DNA of 64,000 nucleotides from Toxoplasma gondii ME49 (taxonomy: Eukaryota > Apicomplexa > Conoidasida > Eucoccidiorida > Sarcocystidae), in the NCBI RefSeq assembly GCF_000006565.2, contig NC_031477.1, positions 4,677,137 through 4,741,136 of the forward strand. Reading direction: 5' to 3'. This document shows, one piece after another, positions 36,331 to 49,600 of the stretch. Under the pieces are notes generated by a model. It saw only the letters and a list, made by a program, of their open reading frames with translations. It was not told the DNA's origin and searched no databases. Both the position numbers and the translations under genes were made by a program. Numbering within the stretch: the first letter of the stretch is position 1; the number at the start of each line of letters is the position of its first letter.

Positions 36331-39158
36331 ACAACGGGGTGCCAAAAGATCTTGAGAAAAAGTCGTGCGAACTTGCATGGGCTGCGAAAGTAGCTGATGG
36401 TGCAATAAAATATACCTCGAATCTATTCAGCCTCTCAATTGCCGGCTGCACCTTCGCGCAAAATGTCTATGGCGGAGGAAGAGCATGTCATGTAATTCTC
36501 CATATTCGAACAGCCAACCAAAACTCGAAGACTCGATTAGCAGATCCCTTCCGAAGAAAGACTGGTCTTATCCTTTGTCCGGTAAAATCTTCAGAGTGAA
36601 ATGGATTGACAAGACAATGACCAGACGCTTGTGTAATGCATGCGTAAAGTCGTCCGGCTTGCTGAAGCAAACGTACTCGTAAGCTCGACCGCCTCTTCTC
36701 CGAGTCGGACCAAGAAAATTAGAAGCAGTTTACGACGGGCAAGCCGAATCTGTCAAAGTAAGTCCAAATAGTCTCACAATTTCGGATTGTGTACCTCTCT
36801 GGCATGCATTGTGTAGCCTTTTTGCAGGTAATCTGGACTCATGGTGACCGAATGGTACGCAAATGGCGCAAACATAGACGTGCTTTGGCGTCTATAAAAA
36901 TCTAGCAATGCTTGTCAAGTCTCTTGTATCTATTTAGTTCACTGCGTACTCAGGATCACACCAAAAGAGCTATCTAATGGTACTAGGGAGGAGCAAATCG
37001 CGTTAGCTTTTGGTAAAACACTATCTTTCAGCTAAACGAGGCCTGCCAGAAAGGACCTTGTCCGGAGGGAAAGTGGAGTCGTAACCGGAGAGAAACGTGC
37101 CACGCCTCCTCTTGCAGCCGACAGAAACCAACTGCAATTTCGACACATCGGACGGCAAACAGATGCACCAAAACAAGAACAAACGGTGCGTCAGTTGAAA
37201 GACCAGAAGATCGACAATCCTCGACATAGAAAACCACAGAAAAAAAGCGAAACAGCGCCTGCAGAGCGTCAGTCGAACTAACCATGGGTGAAGAACAGGG
37301 GCGACTGACAGAAGGTACCCTTAAATTCCCTCTACGAAAGCAGTGCACCAGATGCCACGGAAATCGCTTCTCGGGATCGACAGCCAAAGTATGCGAAAGA
37401 CCCAGGATTCACCATTCGTCACGCGCGAGAGCCGTCTCTAAACAAAACGGCTTGTCTAGTTGACTCGCCACGACAAAGTTACGTAACTATAACCATCAAC
37501 TGAATTCGTCACTGTCACATCAGCGACAAATCTGACTTGTGACATGCAATTTTCAGCGCTTTCTCACACCTTCGTTTTCCCAATTCTTGGCGTGGAAGAG
37601 AGGAAGAATGTCACGATTTTGAACAGCGTCCCTTTCCCATAAACGTGAAGTCGCGACGCTGACAACGGATTGTGAAGACAAGACTAGATGCAATCAACTC
37701 TCCACAGCAACCTGCGGCTTATGTACTCAAATTCAGAAGATAGCACAGCGAAAATTGTCCTCACTGCAACGGCAACTCGCGTAAGTCACATAGATGCGTA
37801 TGCGCGACGGTAGTCAATACAGTTTTCGAATCGTTTCTAAAGCATGCGCGCTGACCATTCCTTCAACACGTGAGCTAGTAAACATTCGGCTGTTGCACAG
37901 TCATGAGGCATACACCTGCAAATGCACTCACTCCTGGAAAAGGAATGCAGCACCTCAACACACCACAAGTGATACAGGACACTAGAGGACGCTGTAGAGC
38001 CTCTTGCCAGGCTTGCACGGTGGCGTGTCGGTCACCGGAAGCTCCACACACTTTTCTTCGTAAGCGCCGTCATAGCAGGTGTAGGAAATCTAGATTGTCC
38101 GGAAGCCTGAAATCGAGTGTTGGCCCGCTCCGACTTGTGCGTCTCGTATCCGACCACTGTCTGTTTCTCGTTGCACGGTGACTGCTGAACCTCCTGGATG
38201 ACGGCTGTGCAGATTCCTGTCTCGTAGATTAAAATATCGATACACCTTCACAGAGGTGTCTGTTCCACGCACAGCGCCTCGAATTGATATGTTAAGCTGC
38301 TGCTGATCCCCGAAGATCTCTTCAAACTATTGTCGCGCACACAGCTTCACAATTGTCTTAAACACTGTTGCAACGCAGCGTCGTACCAGTACCAATGCGG
38401 TAAGGGCAACGGAGTTGGGGGGGGGGGGCTTATCGTCAGCGTGGCAAGATTAGTCAACGCACTGAAGTTCGTATGGAGGCTCAGGGTTTCCCTAGCGGCC
38501 GTCGCAAATATGGGGGCTTGTCCGAGCAGTTGCGCCTCGTTGGTGGTGTGGATATCTACGACTAGTCGAATCCGTCATGCAGATACGTATGCTGCACGTG
38601 AAGAGTTGGTCGTACATCGTTGTTCATGGCCGTTGGCAATGGACCGCGAAGGAATTCTACTCTAATGCGGCTGTAACGGCCACACACAGGATCGCCACCC
38701 ATCCCCAACATGGAGACCCACCCCGGCGCTGTCGCACGTGGTACCTGACCATTTTCCTCGTGTAGCCTCGAAATGACGTAAACTTCTGGGGCGCAGTGGG
38801 AGGACGCTTAGCTAGCAAAACACTGACCATTTTGTACGGCTGCACTGTGGCACTGGCCATGGGGAATGTCTACGCGTTTCCTCCCATAATAACGCTTCAA
38901 CTTAAACTCGTCGACCCCGGTGAAAGGAGTCCCTCCGCCGTGTAAACCTGTCCCTGAGGGGCTGGAGGCTGCATTTCACCACAACAAACATTATATATGC
39001 GTGCCATGCGTAACGATACTATTGATGCGGTTTCCCTGGGTAGCGAGCCATGATCCAGGGGAAAATGAAACCAGCCGTTAGCTATCCACTGCTTCCCCCC
39101 TTCAAGCTCTACGCAGAGAGAGCTCTACTGTTCTCCCCTCAGAGAGACCGACTGTCCC
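36331..39158. other. Intergenic stretch, no gene supported
   Basis: Only short frames on both strands. It contains a run of 12 G at 38417-38428, a likely site of sequencing or replication error. Its right end should contain the distal promoter of the first array gene. Confidence 0.45.
38417..38428 (+). repeat. Poly-G run (12 G)
   Basis: Homopolymer in the noncoding stretch left of the array; length may be unreliable. Confidence 0.85.
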
Positions 39159-39558
39159 TTCCGTGCTAGTATCGCGCCAACGCGGGTCGACCGCGCCACC
39201 CGCGCTGAGATTTCATTTTCGTATCGACCATTCTGCGGGGATCTACGCAACAGAATTGTGCCACTCGCGCTTGCCGTAGCTACTCTATCTGTTCCTTTCC
39301 TCTGAGCCATAACTGTTGTCAAGCCGAGCAGATATTGACGATTTGACCCGAAAAACGGTAGCCTCACAGTCGAACGCGAACGATGCTCCTCAATCTACCC
39401 GCTCCTGTCCAGCGACCCACGCTCGTCCCCGTGCCTCTGATAGAACTGAGCCCTCTTCAGAAAAGCCGGGTATCCCAGCATCACACGCTAACCTCTCCGG
39501 TTTGCGGGGTTTCGATTCAGGCCTTATGGTTCGTGGGAAGGCGGCGTGACACAGGCAA
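39159..39558 (+). promoter_or_regulatory. Candidate promoter and leader of array gene 1
   Basis: A block starting about 400 bases before the ATG (GTGCTAG-TATCGCGCCA) resembles a block at about 46186-46203 upstream of array gene 2. Both leaders also share TTTCGATTCAG about 40-50 bases before the ATG, and this could be a splice acceptor for a leader intron. The start context CAGGCAAATGG is nearly the same in all three array genes. Confidence 0.3.
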
Positions 39559-42500
39559 ATGGTGACCCGACTTGCTGTCGTGGGCACAGCGCTCGCGGCC
39601 TGCATCTGTTGTTTTGAGCAGGATGTCGAAAGCCCCCTGATTATCAGCTGGCTCCCCACCGCATGGGTCTTCACCCGACATTTGCGCGCGGCAGCAGTCG
39701 TCTTTCTACGCTTCACTGACTCAGTACTCCGTGCTCGTGCTGCCCACGTTCCAGGCGATGACCATTCGGACAAACGGGGTAGTCCCTATCACGCGACCGC
39801 TGGTAGTGAGAGTGAAGAAGAAACACGGGTGTCACCAGAAGCACCTGCGCAAGCCCCCTCCAGTTCCGCGCCCGAGTCGGCTGATTCCAGTGAGCGGTGG
39901 AAGGAAAATCTTATCACACGGTAAAGTGCGCAGCGGCACAGTACCTGGTGCAAGTGACAGTAACCTCTCCTGTCACTATGAGCTCCCTGCCTGGATGTAT
40001 CTCACACACCTTCTGTGACGCATATTGCTTCCCCGAACGTGCGTCCATCTCATCGTCGATGGATGACACCCATTCAGATGCCATACCGTCCTTCGGGGAG
40101 GGCAATAATGCACGGTGCGGAGGAGGGTATAAGTGTTGCAGCGTGCGTATGTACACATCAAGAACCCAGTAGCATATGATGACCTGTTTTTTTACCAGGA
40201 AGCCACCGACACGGCGCCACAGATGCCCCAAGTGGGAGCACAGCCGCCGGGTTAGGATGCTCTGAAGCGGACCAATTTGGCGTTGCCAGTACAGTAAATC
40301 TTGCTGGCCTTGGAGACGTGACATATGGAGTGGTCGCGCTTCAGCAATTGAGGAGGCAGGCGACGGCTTTACGGCAGGAATGGACAAATGAAAATACATT
40401 CGTAAAAATGAGCGTTGGACGGCGCTGCGTGGATCAACCTGCCCTTCCTACAGTGGAGCAAATCAGACGTTGGTCGACTCTCTCGAGAAAGAGGTTTCGA
40501 GCGCGGTTTCCGACACGGCTGCGGGAGGCCGACCATCTGGAAACGCTGGCAAACGACGTCGTAAAGGCCCTTGAGAATGCTGGGGTGTCCGTCCCACACG
40601 ACGCGGAACACAGCTCGTCGCAACCCGGAACCGATGATCAAACCCTCACATCAGGCGGCGACGCATCAGGTGAGCTCTACATATCCGTCGTCTTTAGCCA
40701 CTGTTGTCTTGCTGAAGCGAGCAGACATATGCATGCTGCCCCTGGCCTGGATTTTCTTGTCACCGCTGCGCGACGAGGGTTGATACGGGTTCCAGTTGGA
40801 CTGACGGCTTGCCTCATGACCGTAGGTCGTGCCTATCATTTAGAACAGGTAGGAAGCGCAGACCTCACGCTACATGCAACCGCGCGGTCGACAGCCTCCG
40901 CAGGATTATCCGGATTCAAGCGGTAGCCCGTGCTGGCTGTGTTGACTGCCGGGCATTGGGTAAGGTGCGGCAGGCGGCGATACAACCTCTGCGGCGACAG
41001 TGAAAGACTATATAATGCTCGGCATTCAGAGTCTGCGGAATCAAGCAGCGGCCCTCAAGGAGGTGTGGATGAATAAGGAGATGTACGTTGCACGACAGGT
41101 TGCACAACGCTTGGTGCGGGGAATCAGCCCAACTCCACCGCGCAAGCTCGTGACTGAGTGGAAACACCAGGCAAGACGCGAGTTCTGTCAGCGAGCTCAC
41201 AAACGGATAGGCGATGCTGCAGCGCTGGAGGCGAAGGCTAACGTTTGGGAGAATAAACTTGCCACAGGCGCCCAAACGGACATCGACGCCGCCGGAGGTA
41301 TCTAAGGGGTGACACAACCTACTCAGGAAGCTCCGAGACTAGAGAGTATGGCAGGCCATCGGTGCGCGCTTGTGTGTTTTTTCTTGAACGCTACGGCGTC
41401 AAGGCGACACCGCTCATGATGCTCGCCTGTGTTCGTAGTTCGACGCTGGTCTCCAATGACTATCCATTCACGTGGTATATCCCGTGGACGCTGCCAGTTC
41501 TGAAACTTCGAGATTCAGTGTTCTCCACCGTTCGATATATCAGATGCTGCGCCGTGTTGAAAGCGGTCCTGACAGTAATCAGAGTGGCTCTGTCACGTGG
41601 GCTCCAGTGGATGTTACGCCGTCATGCAGACATTTATGGGGACTGCATACGTCTCCGGGTCAGGGTGGCTCTGGAGCGTTCTATGACATTGTATGCGTTC
41701 AGTCGTCCATCAGCAGGACGGTCAAAAAAAGCAGCGGGGAGTAGAGGTCCCGTCCACCACTCTTCCGGGCGACCCATCTGTGAGCAGTGCTTCTCCCGGC
41801 TCAAGTCGGAGCCGCTCACTTGTCGGAACAGTGCTGGCAAGTACCGTTGAGCTAGAAGGCCGTGGCAAGGTGTCGTACGTTCAACTTGCCATAGAAGCGT
41901 TGTCACGGCGCGTTGCAAAATTAAAGAGCACATGGGCGTGTCGGGATACGTATGTGGCTCTTCAAATTGCCGCACGAATGCTGCGTGGAAACAATCGATC
42001 ACCGTCTGCGGTGGAACTCACGCAATGGTGCCAGGCTGCGCGAGATACATTTCGCCGCAACAGCTCAACGCGTAAGCACCAAGCTGCCGATCTGCTCGTG
42101 AAGGTCGACGAGCTTAAGCAAAGAGCAGTGGAAGCAGGGGTCACGCTTGAAAGCTCCCAGGAGCACATTGTGGAGGAATCCGAACTGGATCGTTCTCTGA
42201 CAGCTTCGCAAGACGAAGGGTCCTCTGCCGGTGAGTTCACTAACGTTATGTAGAAGGTGCAGTCTCACAAGCTACCGCCTGCAGGCCCGGGTCTCGCAGA
42301 TGCTGTCGTCGGACCGTGTCTACGCGGCGCTACCGAAGCCGGTCCAGTCACGCGGTGGTCCAGGACAAGGTCGAGGTAATTTACCGTGAGACGACAATGC
42401 TTTCGTCACATCCAAATAGTTACGAGTAGCACCATGAAACACGGTTCAGCCTAGTTCTCGTTCGGCTTCTCCCGAGTAGTGTGTATGACCTTTTTGGATA

Positions 42501-44204
42501 TGACACCTGACCTCAGCTCCATGAGGATGCTCTTTCACCGGGAAGAGGGGAGGCAACCACTAACCCCCCACACCTTGAGTAACACCGCTGCATTTCAATG
42601 AGGCCCTCGAGCGCTGCTGCAGCTCCGCTTCTGTACGCTGTTGACGCTTCCAGGTCGACCACCCCCTTCGACGCCTGTAGAGGCTCAAATGACGTTCGCG
42701 CACCTTGCGATCACCAGCTTACGGAGAGAAGCGAAGGAGATTCGAGAACTATGGTGCCGTGGCGAAGACTCTTTTGTTGCTCAGCATGTGGCCGAGCGCT
42801 TGGTCCGTGAGGACAATCCATCGCCAACCCCCCAGGCATACAAGCACATGAGCTACGAAGCTCGGTCAATGTTCCGTCGTGCGTTCGCATGGCACCAACA
42901 AAAGGCAAGTGAACTGGAGGCGCAGGCACTCACCCTGGAACAAGAACTCCACCACCTACTGCCATCTACACAAGGCCATGAGGAAGAACCGCCGCCTGTC
43001 GCTGAATCGTCGGGTGAGTGTTCGCTGTCGCCGAGGATACGATTCAAGCTGGCGATGTCTATGGTAGTTCCCAGCTTGCACCATCTCGGTGGCACGAGAG
43101 GGGGAGAGTAGCTGTGCCAGGAGTTCTCGGAGGGAGTGCAAAGTGCTGAGGGTGTGTGCATTTGGAGCGAGAGAACATATTACACATAGACGTGCCCCGC
43201 GAAGATGTGGTCGCATGCCGGCATCTGCGACTGTGCGTGGTGCGGCTGAGAGGGCATGTACGTCAATCTCCCCGAGCCTATCGCATCTGGTGAGATACAT
43301 ATATCAGGCCAGCAACATTTTCGACCGCACGTGTTTGTGAATCCGACGGAGAATGTCATTTCATACCTAGTCGGGATTCACCGTGTTCTGCCCGTCAGGG
43401 AAATCCTCCGAGTCTCCCAAGTCTGGAAAAAGGAAAGCAAAAACCAAACACCTCTCTCAGACTCCGTCCGCGAGCGCCGGTGAAGGCACCTCGAGCGCCG
43501 GTGAAGGCACCTCGAGCGCCGGCGCCGCGAGCATGCCGAGATCGCTCTGGCTAACTCCAGTCGTCGCCCTCCCCCTACGAGCACCTCGACAGGGCCCGTG
43601 GTGGCCGGGTGCCGAAGCCCCTGTTGCAGGTCGGCAGGTCTCCCCAACTGCCGAACCACAGCCGAAGAGAGCTAGACGTTCCAGAGAAACGTCAGGTCGG
43701 TCGCCGCCAACGGCGTCTGGCCCTTCTGTGGGTACAGGAGGCCAGCTGCCAGCACAACTAGGCCCAGCATCCGCTGCGTCGGCTACACCTGCCGCTGAAT
43801 CAGACGGTGGGTCAAGTGAGACTGTACCAGCCCCGCCCAAAAAGCAAATGCTCCTCCAATTTCTAGCAACTCAAATCGCTGCAGGCACGCCATCGCCCCC
43901 CCATCCAGTCCCAACGGTTCGGCCTCGTTCGCCGGCGTCAACAGCGTCTGCAGGGCCGCCTCTGGCCGCACGCCCCCACCCGTCGCTCCTCCAACCAGCA
44001 AGACAAGCCGAGTGGCCCGGGCGCGTCTCTAGCGACAGAGAGCCAAGGGCACTGCCGCTCAAGAAGCGCCCACTCCGCACCCCCCTTCCTCTCGTCCACT
44101 CCTCGCCTACCAGCACCACCCAGCACGAACGGGGCCCGCCTGTGTCTGGAGCTCACACTACAGCAGGGACCGAGCCCTCATCTGGTGTTCAACCACCACC
44201 TTAA
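39559..44204 (+). CDS. Tandem-array gene 1, secreted four-module Arg-rich protein (KRUF-type, tentative)
   Basis: Model exons are 39559-39889, 40199-40669, 40974-41297 (or from 40965), 41703-42230, 42654-43013 and 43399-44204, giving 939 residues. Every intron is GT-AG and phase 1. Exon 1 encodes a signal peptide (about 1-19) and a Ser/Glu-rich linker. Exons 2-5 each encode one copy of a module of about 85 residues. Its pattern is a Leu-rich first helix (LRRQA or similar), a Trp about eight residues on, F/Y-V-A-x-Q-V-A, a Ser-Pro turn, Trp or Met, A-R-x-x-F, then an Ala/Leu/Glu helix. Exon 6 is Pro/Ser/Arg-rich with a PKRARRSR basic cluster. The secretory signal predicts export to the parasitophorous vacuole, a secretory organelle or the surface. 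Architecture and tandem layout recall the Toxoplasma KRUF families; I could not verify this. This copy is the most diverged of the three and stops slightly earlier (TAA) than gene 2. Confidence 0.75.
43472..43513 (+). repeat. 21-bp tandem repeat in exon 6 of array gene 1
   Basis: Two exact 21-base units, followed by a partial third, encode repeats of Ser-Ala-Gly-Glu-Gly-Thr-Ser. The repeat keeps the reading frame and is present with the same copy number in the other two array genes. Confidence 0.9.
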
Positions 44205-46616
44205 ACAAGCATACATGAGCAACCTCCGCGTCAGCGCGTGTAGCAGGTAGGGCCGCGTGTATACGTCCTTGCCTGTCGGGTCTCCGATCATGCATGGACT
44301 TATGCGTCGCAACAGCAGCCGCCGTGGAGGACTTCGTATGGGGCCCGGCGCAAGAGTGTTCGTTTTTTTCGCTTGCTTTCCCGCTAAAGAAGAGACACCC
44401 GCGCAACAACAACACTGGGATGATCACACCATGCAAACGCATCAACGTGGTCCCGGAATACCAGGATAACGTAATCTAACCGAAGACTGGCTGAACGCCA
44501 TCTTTATGGATGGAGCTGCGGAGCATCAGACGAGATAACGAAGCGGCCATTTTCTTGGTCGACTTCCCCGTAAGAGAGACTGACAGGACAGCTACCATTG
44601 CATATGGACGTGCCTGGCCCTTGCGTCAGCGACAGACGGTTTCGCTGTTCGTGCTGTCGCCCAGGAAGCATATCTGACGTGATGCGTGCAGATTCCGCTA
44701 TGTCCGTTCGACACAAACAGTAATTCGAGTACCGGCACAGTTTGTTCATGCCAAATCGCCGATGCAGGATACACCGTTATTTTCAGCGGCCGCGCCTCCT
44801 CACCCGCACACAACGCAGGGAAGTAGTCCACTGAAGGAACGTCCAAGAGGAAATCATGCGAACGTTGCTCCCGGTTTTCCAAAGCTAGTCATCCACAGCC
44901 CTTTGCGCTAGAGTGTTAGCTGGAGGGAGGCTCCAGCAGTGTCCACCAGCGGAAGTTGTGTTGCGGGTTCCAGAGTGGAAGACGGTCCATGATTCAAGAC
45001 AAACAAGGAAGTTCGCGGGGACCTACACGACAAACAGCTGCCCTTTTCGAACTCGCACGCAAAGGGCGAAGTTGTGCCACCCCATCCTCGCTCCCGAATG
45101 CGTAACGCGGGTACAGAAGTCAACAACTAGATCAACGGATAACTCAGCTATAGGCGCCAGTTGGTTACGACGCCGAGACCGCCAGTGCCAAGTATCTTGG
45201 TGATTACATGGCGGCGGCCACTTAGATCCGTTACCTCTACAGTGTCGGCGGGAGAGCGAAGAATAGATGGCGACATCCACCACCAGGCCGACCTGTGCGA
45301 TTCGTGATGGCGCAGCCGAGTGGATTCTCGTCTGGAGGCAATGAATTATAGGAGCGTTCGTGTCAGTCAATGCCACTAGAACTCAGCGAACAAACTTGCG
45401 TGCCAGCCATACTCAGTGCAGCTTTTGATGTGGAATGATAGAAGAATGGCTTTTGGCAGAGTATCAGCGATCAAGTAAAGCGCAGGGGAGTACATAGTGA
45501 GGTAAAGGTTATCCATCGGCGCGCTGATGTACGGACTTGTCCGTCCAGTCTTTGCAGCAGTGTTGCTGTGGAGGTCTTAGGGGTCAATTGAAGTCGTCGA
45601 GCCGATTCGTGTGCAACACCTCAAGTGTTGGTCTTGTGTTGTTATCCATTGCCGTTGACAATGAACTCCGAAGGATTTGCTTCTGCCGGTGCAGACAGGG
45701 TAGCCAGCCGGCGCGAGGGACCTCGCTGTTATCGGCTTCATAGCCGAACAGCGGAACAACGTAAACGTCTAGGATGCCGCGCGACGACATTGAAGAAACG
45801 TGATAGGACAGCCTCCGTTGCTGCGTGGCCAGGGCGGCAGTTCTGAAGCCCCAGCTGACCAGCAATCACGCTTGCACCGTCGACAGTATCCAAGGCAACA
45901 CCCTGCTTACCGCCTCTCCTACAAACGTTTCTACCCACACCCGTAGAACGCGCTTTGTGGAATCCCTCAACCGTGTAATGCTGTTTCTGAAAAGTCCCGG
46001 TTTCATTTTACTGCTCTGTGTATCTCATATGAATAATATTTTTAACGAATGTAGTAGACTGCCTTCCATGGGTGGCGAACCTAGAAACAAGCTGAAACGA
46101 AAGCAAACGGTACGCGTCTCGTGCCTCCTCTCATCCCTCTGGTAAACGAGCATTCTATGGTGGCGCGCTCAGAGACACCAAGTTCTCACGTGCTGGCATC
46201 GCGCCACCGGCGGCTCAGCCGCGCCAGCTTCCCGATTATTTCTCGCAGTCGCTGTCCGATTGTGCTGCTTCACTCAATAGGGCTGCTATACTATCGGCTC
46301 CAGTTCCTGCAGTCATGTGCTCCCTCACTCAGATATGCCTGTTTTTAGGGAGAGTCGCAATCGCCACACCAGGTGGCGGTCCGCTTCAACCCGTATCACC
46401 ACCACCGACATCGACGAGGCACACGCACATGTTCGAACACGGACGAGCCTGAGTAGCCGCGCTGCGTTATGTCGCCTCGTGCCCTCTCCCATGTTTGTGG
46501 CGGGACTGCACCGTTCCCTCGCACGCCCACGAACACCGCGTCACATGCTGACTTCTTCGGTCCAGACTTTCGATTCAGGTCCTGCGATCGCTCTTACGGC
46601 GTTTTGATGCGAGCAA
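44205..46616. other. Spacer between array genes 1 and 2
   Basis: The first 85 or so bases continue the similarity to the region after gene 2, up to about 44290. Beyond that the sequence differs from the spacers after genes 2 and 3. No gene is supported. The last 430 bases are the candidate promoter and leader of gene 2. Confidence 0.5.
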
Positions 46617-49600
46617 ATGGCTGTTCGGATCGTTGTCGCGGGCGCCGCCCTCTTGACAGTCACCTGCTCCTTGGAGCAAGGCATTCACAACCCACCAACA
46701 CTCGGCTGGAACTCTGTAGTCTGGGATCTCTTCCGTCACTATTTCACGGTAAGCTCCGTCTTTCTACACATAACCGACTCACATCTCGGTGCCGGTGCTG
46801 CCCACCTTTCAGACGATGGAGATTCGGGCAAGCGGGATACCCTCCTCCACGCGTCACCTGGTAATGAGGGTATTGAAGAAGGAACACGACCGCCGCAACC
46901 AGCACATACGCAAGCCCTGCACAGTCCCAGGCCCGACTCGAGTGATCCCAGTGAGCTGCGGGGAAAAATTTTCATCTCAAACAATCGGTATAGCGAACAA
47001 CGACAGTGCACCTAGTTCGAGCAACCAGAGCCTAGCAAGTATCCATGCTCCCTTCGGCTGGACGTGGCGGGGAACCTGTCCTTGACAGTGACCCTTTCGG
47101 TGACGCGGAGCGCTGTTCCGACCGTGCACGCGTCACATCGCAGCTGAACGACACCCAGCGACTGATATGCCGTCCGTCGGGAATGACAGTTGCGCGTGAT
47201 GCTGAAGAGATGTTGGATATACCGTCTGCACGGATGCCCTGCTATGATCCGTAACAGGTGCTGCTGTGGTGGTTATCAGGCAGCCAGCCCCAACGCGGCA
47301 GATCCGCCACGAGACGGAAGAGGGGCTCTGCGGCGGAAGCGTCTGAACCGGGGCAACTTGGAGTCGCCCGTACAGTTACTCTTGCTGGCGTGGGCGAGGT
47401 CACATATGGCGAGCTTGCGATTACACAACTGAGGCGCCAGGCGGCCGCGTTACGGGAGGAATGGGGGAATGAGGCAGACTTCGTGAGACAGAACGTTGGA
47501 CGGCTCATCGTTAGTCAGTCAGCTCCTCCTACTCAGACGCAGGTCAAGACGTGGGCTAAGGCTGCTAGAGGCAGGTTTCGAGTGCGCGGCCAGGCACGCG
47601 TGCGCGAGGCGGAGCAGCTGGAGCGTTTGGCAAGCGAGATACTGGCGACACTGGGAAAAGCTGGTGCTCATCTACGACTGTCAGGAAGTCCCAGTTCGCC
47701 GCGACCAGGAACGACTGAACAAGCCTCCGGAACAGACAGCGACGGAGGCGCGTCAGGTAACACTTTTCTGTAGGACGAGTAAATGTCCATTCGAAGCGAC
47801 AACAGATGCACAGCAAGGCCGCGCTAACTTTAGACATTCTTGACCACGCTGTTGAAGAATTAGAGAACTGACACGGCTCTCCATTGCAATTGGTGACTGT
47901 TCGCGGGACCCGAGCCTGCGCAGTTGCTTGATCACAGAACGCATATAGATGGGGCTGCATTCAGCCGCGCGGTCATCAATGTGTTGACATGAAGCAGTGC
48001 ATGCCAGTCGGAACCTCCTCAGGAGTATGTCGGCCGCAAGCCGTATCCCTTTTCGGTTGTGAGTTTTGGTCTTCTGCAAGGTACGGCACGCGGCAGTCCA
48101 CCCCCTCCTACAAGCACAAACGACTATTGCAGGGCCGGCATTCAGCAACTGCGGAATCAAGCGGCGGCTATCAAGCACACATACAGTAGTAAAGATGCCT
48201 TCGTTGCGCGACAAGTTGCAGCACGGATGGCGCGGAGTGAGAACCCATATCCGCGCGAGTGCGTCGTTCGTCAGTGGCGATACCAAGCAACTCATTACTT
48301 CAATAGGCAAGCGACACTCCGGATGGACGAAGCAGCGGCGCTAGAGGCCCAGGCGATGGCCTGGGAGAACAGACTGACCGCAGGCGCCCTCACGCAGGAT
48401 GACCCCTGCGAAGGTACCTCGGGTGTCACACAGCCATCTGAACGAGCACCGAAACCAGAGCGTACACCAGGCCGTCCAGGTGCGCTCGTCTTCCTGAATG
48501 AATCGAGGCGTCAGTGCGACCCCGATGCAAGCAGTCTTCGAAACCGGTGTCCGGCCGTTGCTCAGGCATTTCGTCTATCCCGTGGGCGCTAGCGGTTCTA
48601 GAACCGGGGAAGCTGGTGTTTCGCCGTGTTCGACGCCTCGCTCATGTCGAGCTGTTCTGAATGTCGGCCGGAATAGATAGAGAGCGACTACGTCACATGT
48701 GTTAGAGTGGATCTCGCCACGTCATGCGGGCACGTAGAGGTCCTAGACGTCCCCGGATGTAAGAGGTGTTTATGTTCGCAGGCGACCCCCGACGCCACCG
48801 TCAGAAACGCCAGGTGCCAGTAGAGGCCACGTCCACCGCCGCCTCGAGTGACCCATCTGTGAGCAGTTCTCCTACCGCTGCCGAGACGAGGGGCTCACTA
48901 GCTGGAACACTGCTTGGCAGTACTGTTGAGCTGGAGGGCATTGGCAAGGTGCCTTACGTTCAACTTGCCATAGAGGCGCTATCCCGTCGTGCTGCATATT
49001 TACGGAGTCACTGGGAAAACGAGGACGACTACATAAGAGAAAAAATCGCCGAGGAAATGCTGCAGCATGACGTTCGATCTCCGTCACAACGGCAACTCCG
49101 CAGGTGGATCAAGGCCGCGCGAAGACGCTACTGCGCCCGCGGGCCCGCCCGAGCTGACGAGGCTGCCGGCTTGATGAATCTGGCCGATGATCTAACGAAG
49201 AGGGCTGCCGCAGCAGGCATCCCGCTACGAAGCTCCCAGGAACACACTGCGCAGGCAGTGAAATCTGGTGAATGCCTTCCATCTGCGCAGGGCGAAGGAC
49301 CCTCAGCAGGTGAGCCCATCAAGCCGAGACAGTGCAATGTCACAAGCTACACCTCGTACAGGACTGGGGCTCGCCGACGCTCTTATTGGGAGGTGCCGAA
49401 TTGGTGCCGACAAGGAGGACTCCCATAACGGAGGCCCGCGCCATCACGGCTCGTGACACCTCCGCAAGTGTATTGTTCTTTTGTCCAAGCAATCCTTGCC
49501 CAAACGCCCAAACTCACATTAGCCTTCGTCTCACTCGCTTGCGCCACCGTCCTGTTAGTGACCCACAAAAAACGGAGTCGTTTGCCTCAGCATCATATTG

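Noticed and set aside
39890..39922. GTAAAG donor after the ACACG at 39920 as the end of exon 1 in array gene 1
   Set aside because: Gives the wrong phase for exon 2 and is not conserved; the CCA|GTGAGC donor (39890) is conserved in all three genes and fits the phase.
43457..43840. Antisense open frames in exon 6 of each array gene
   Set aside because: They mirror the Pro/Ser/Arg codon pattern of the sense tail; the sense frame joins to exon 5 in phase.
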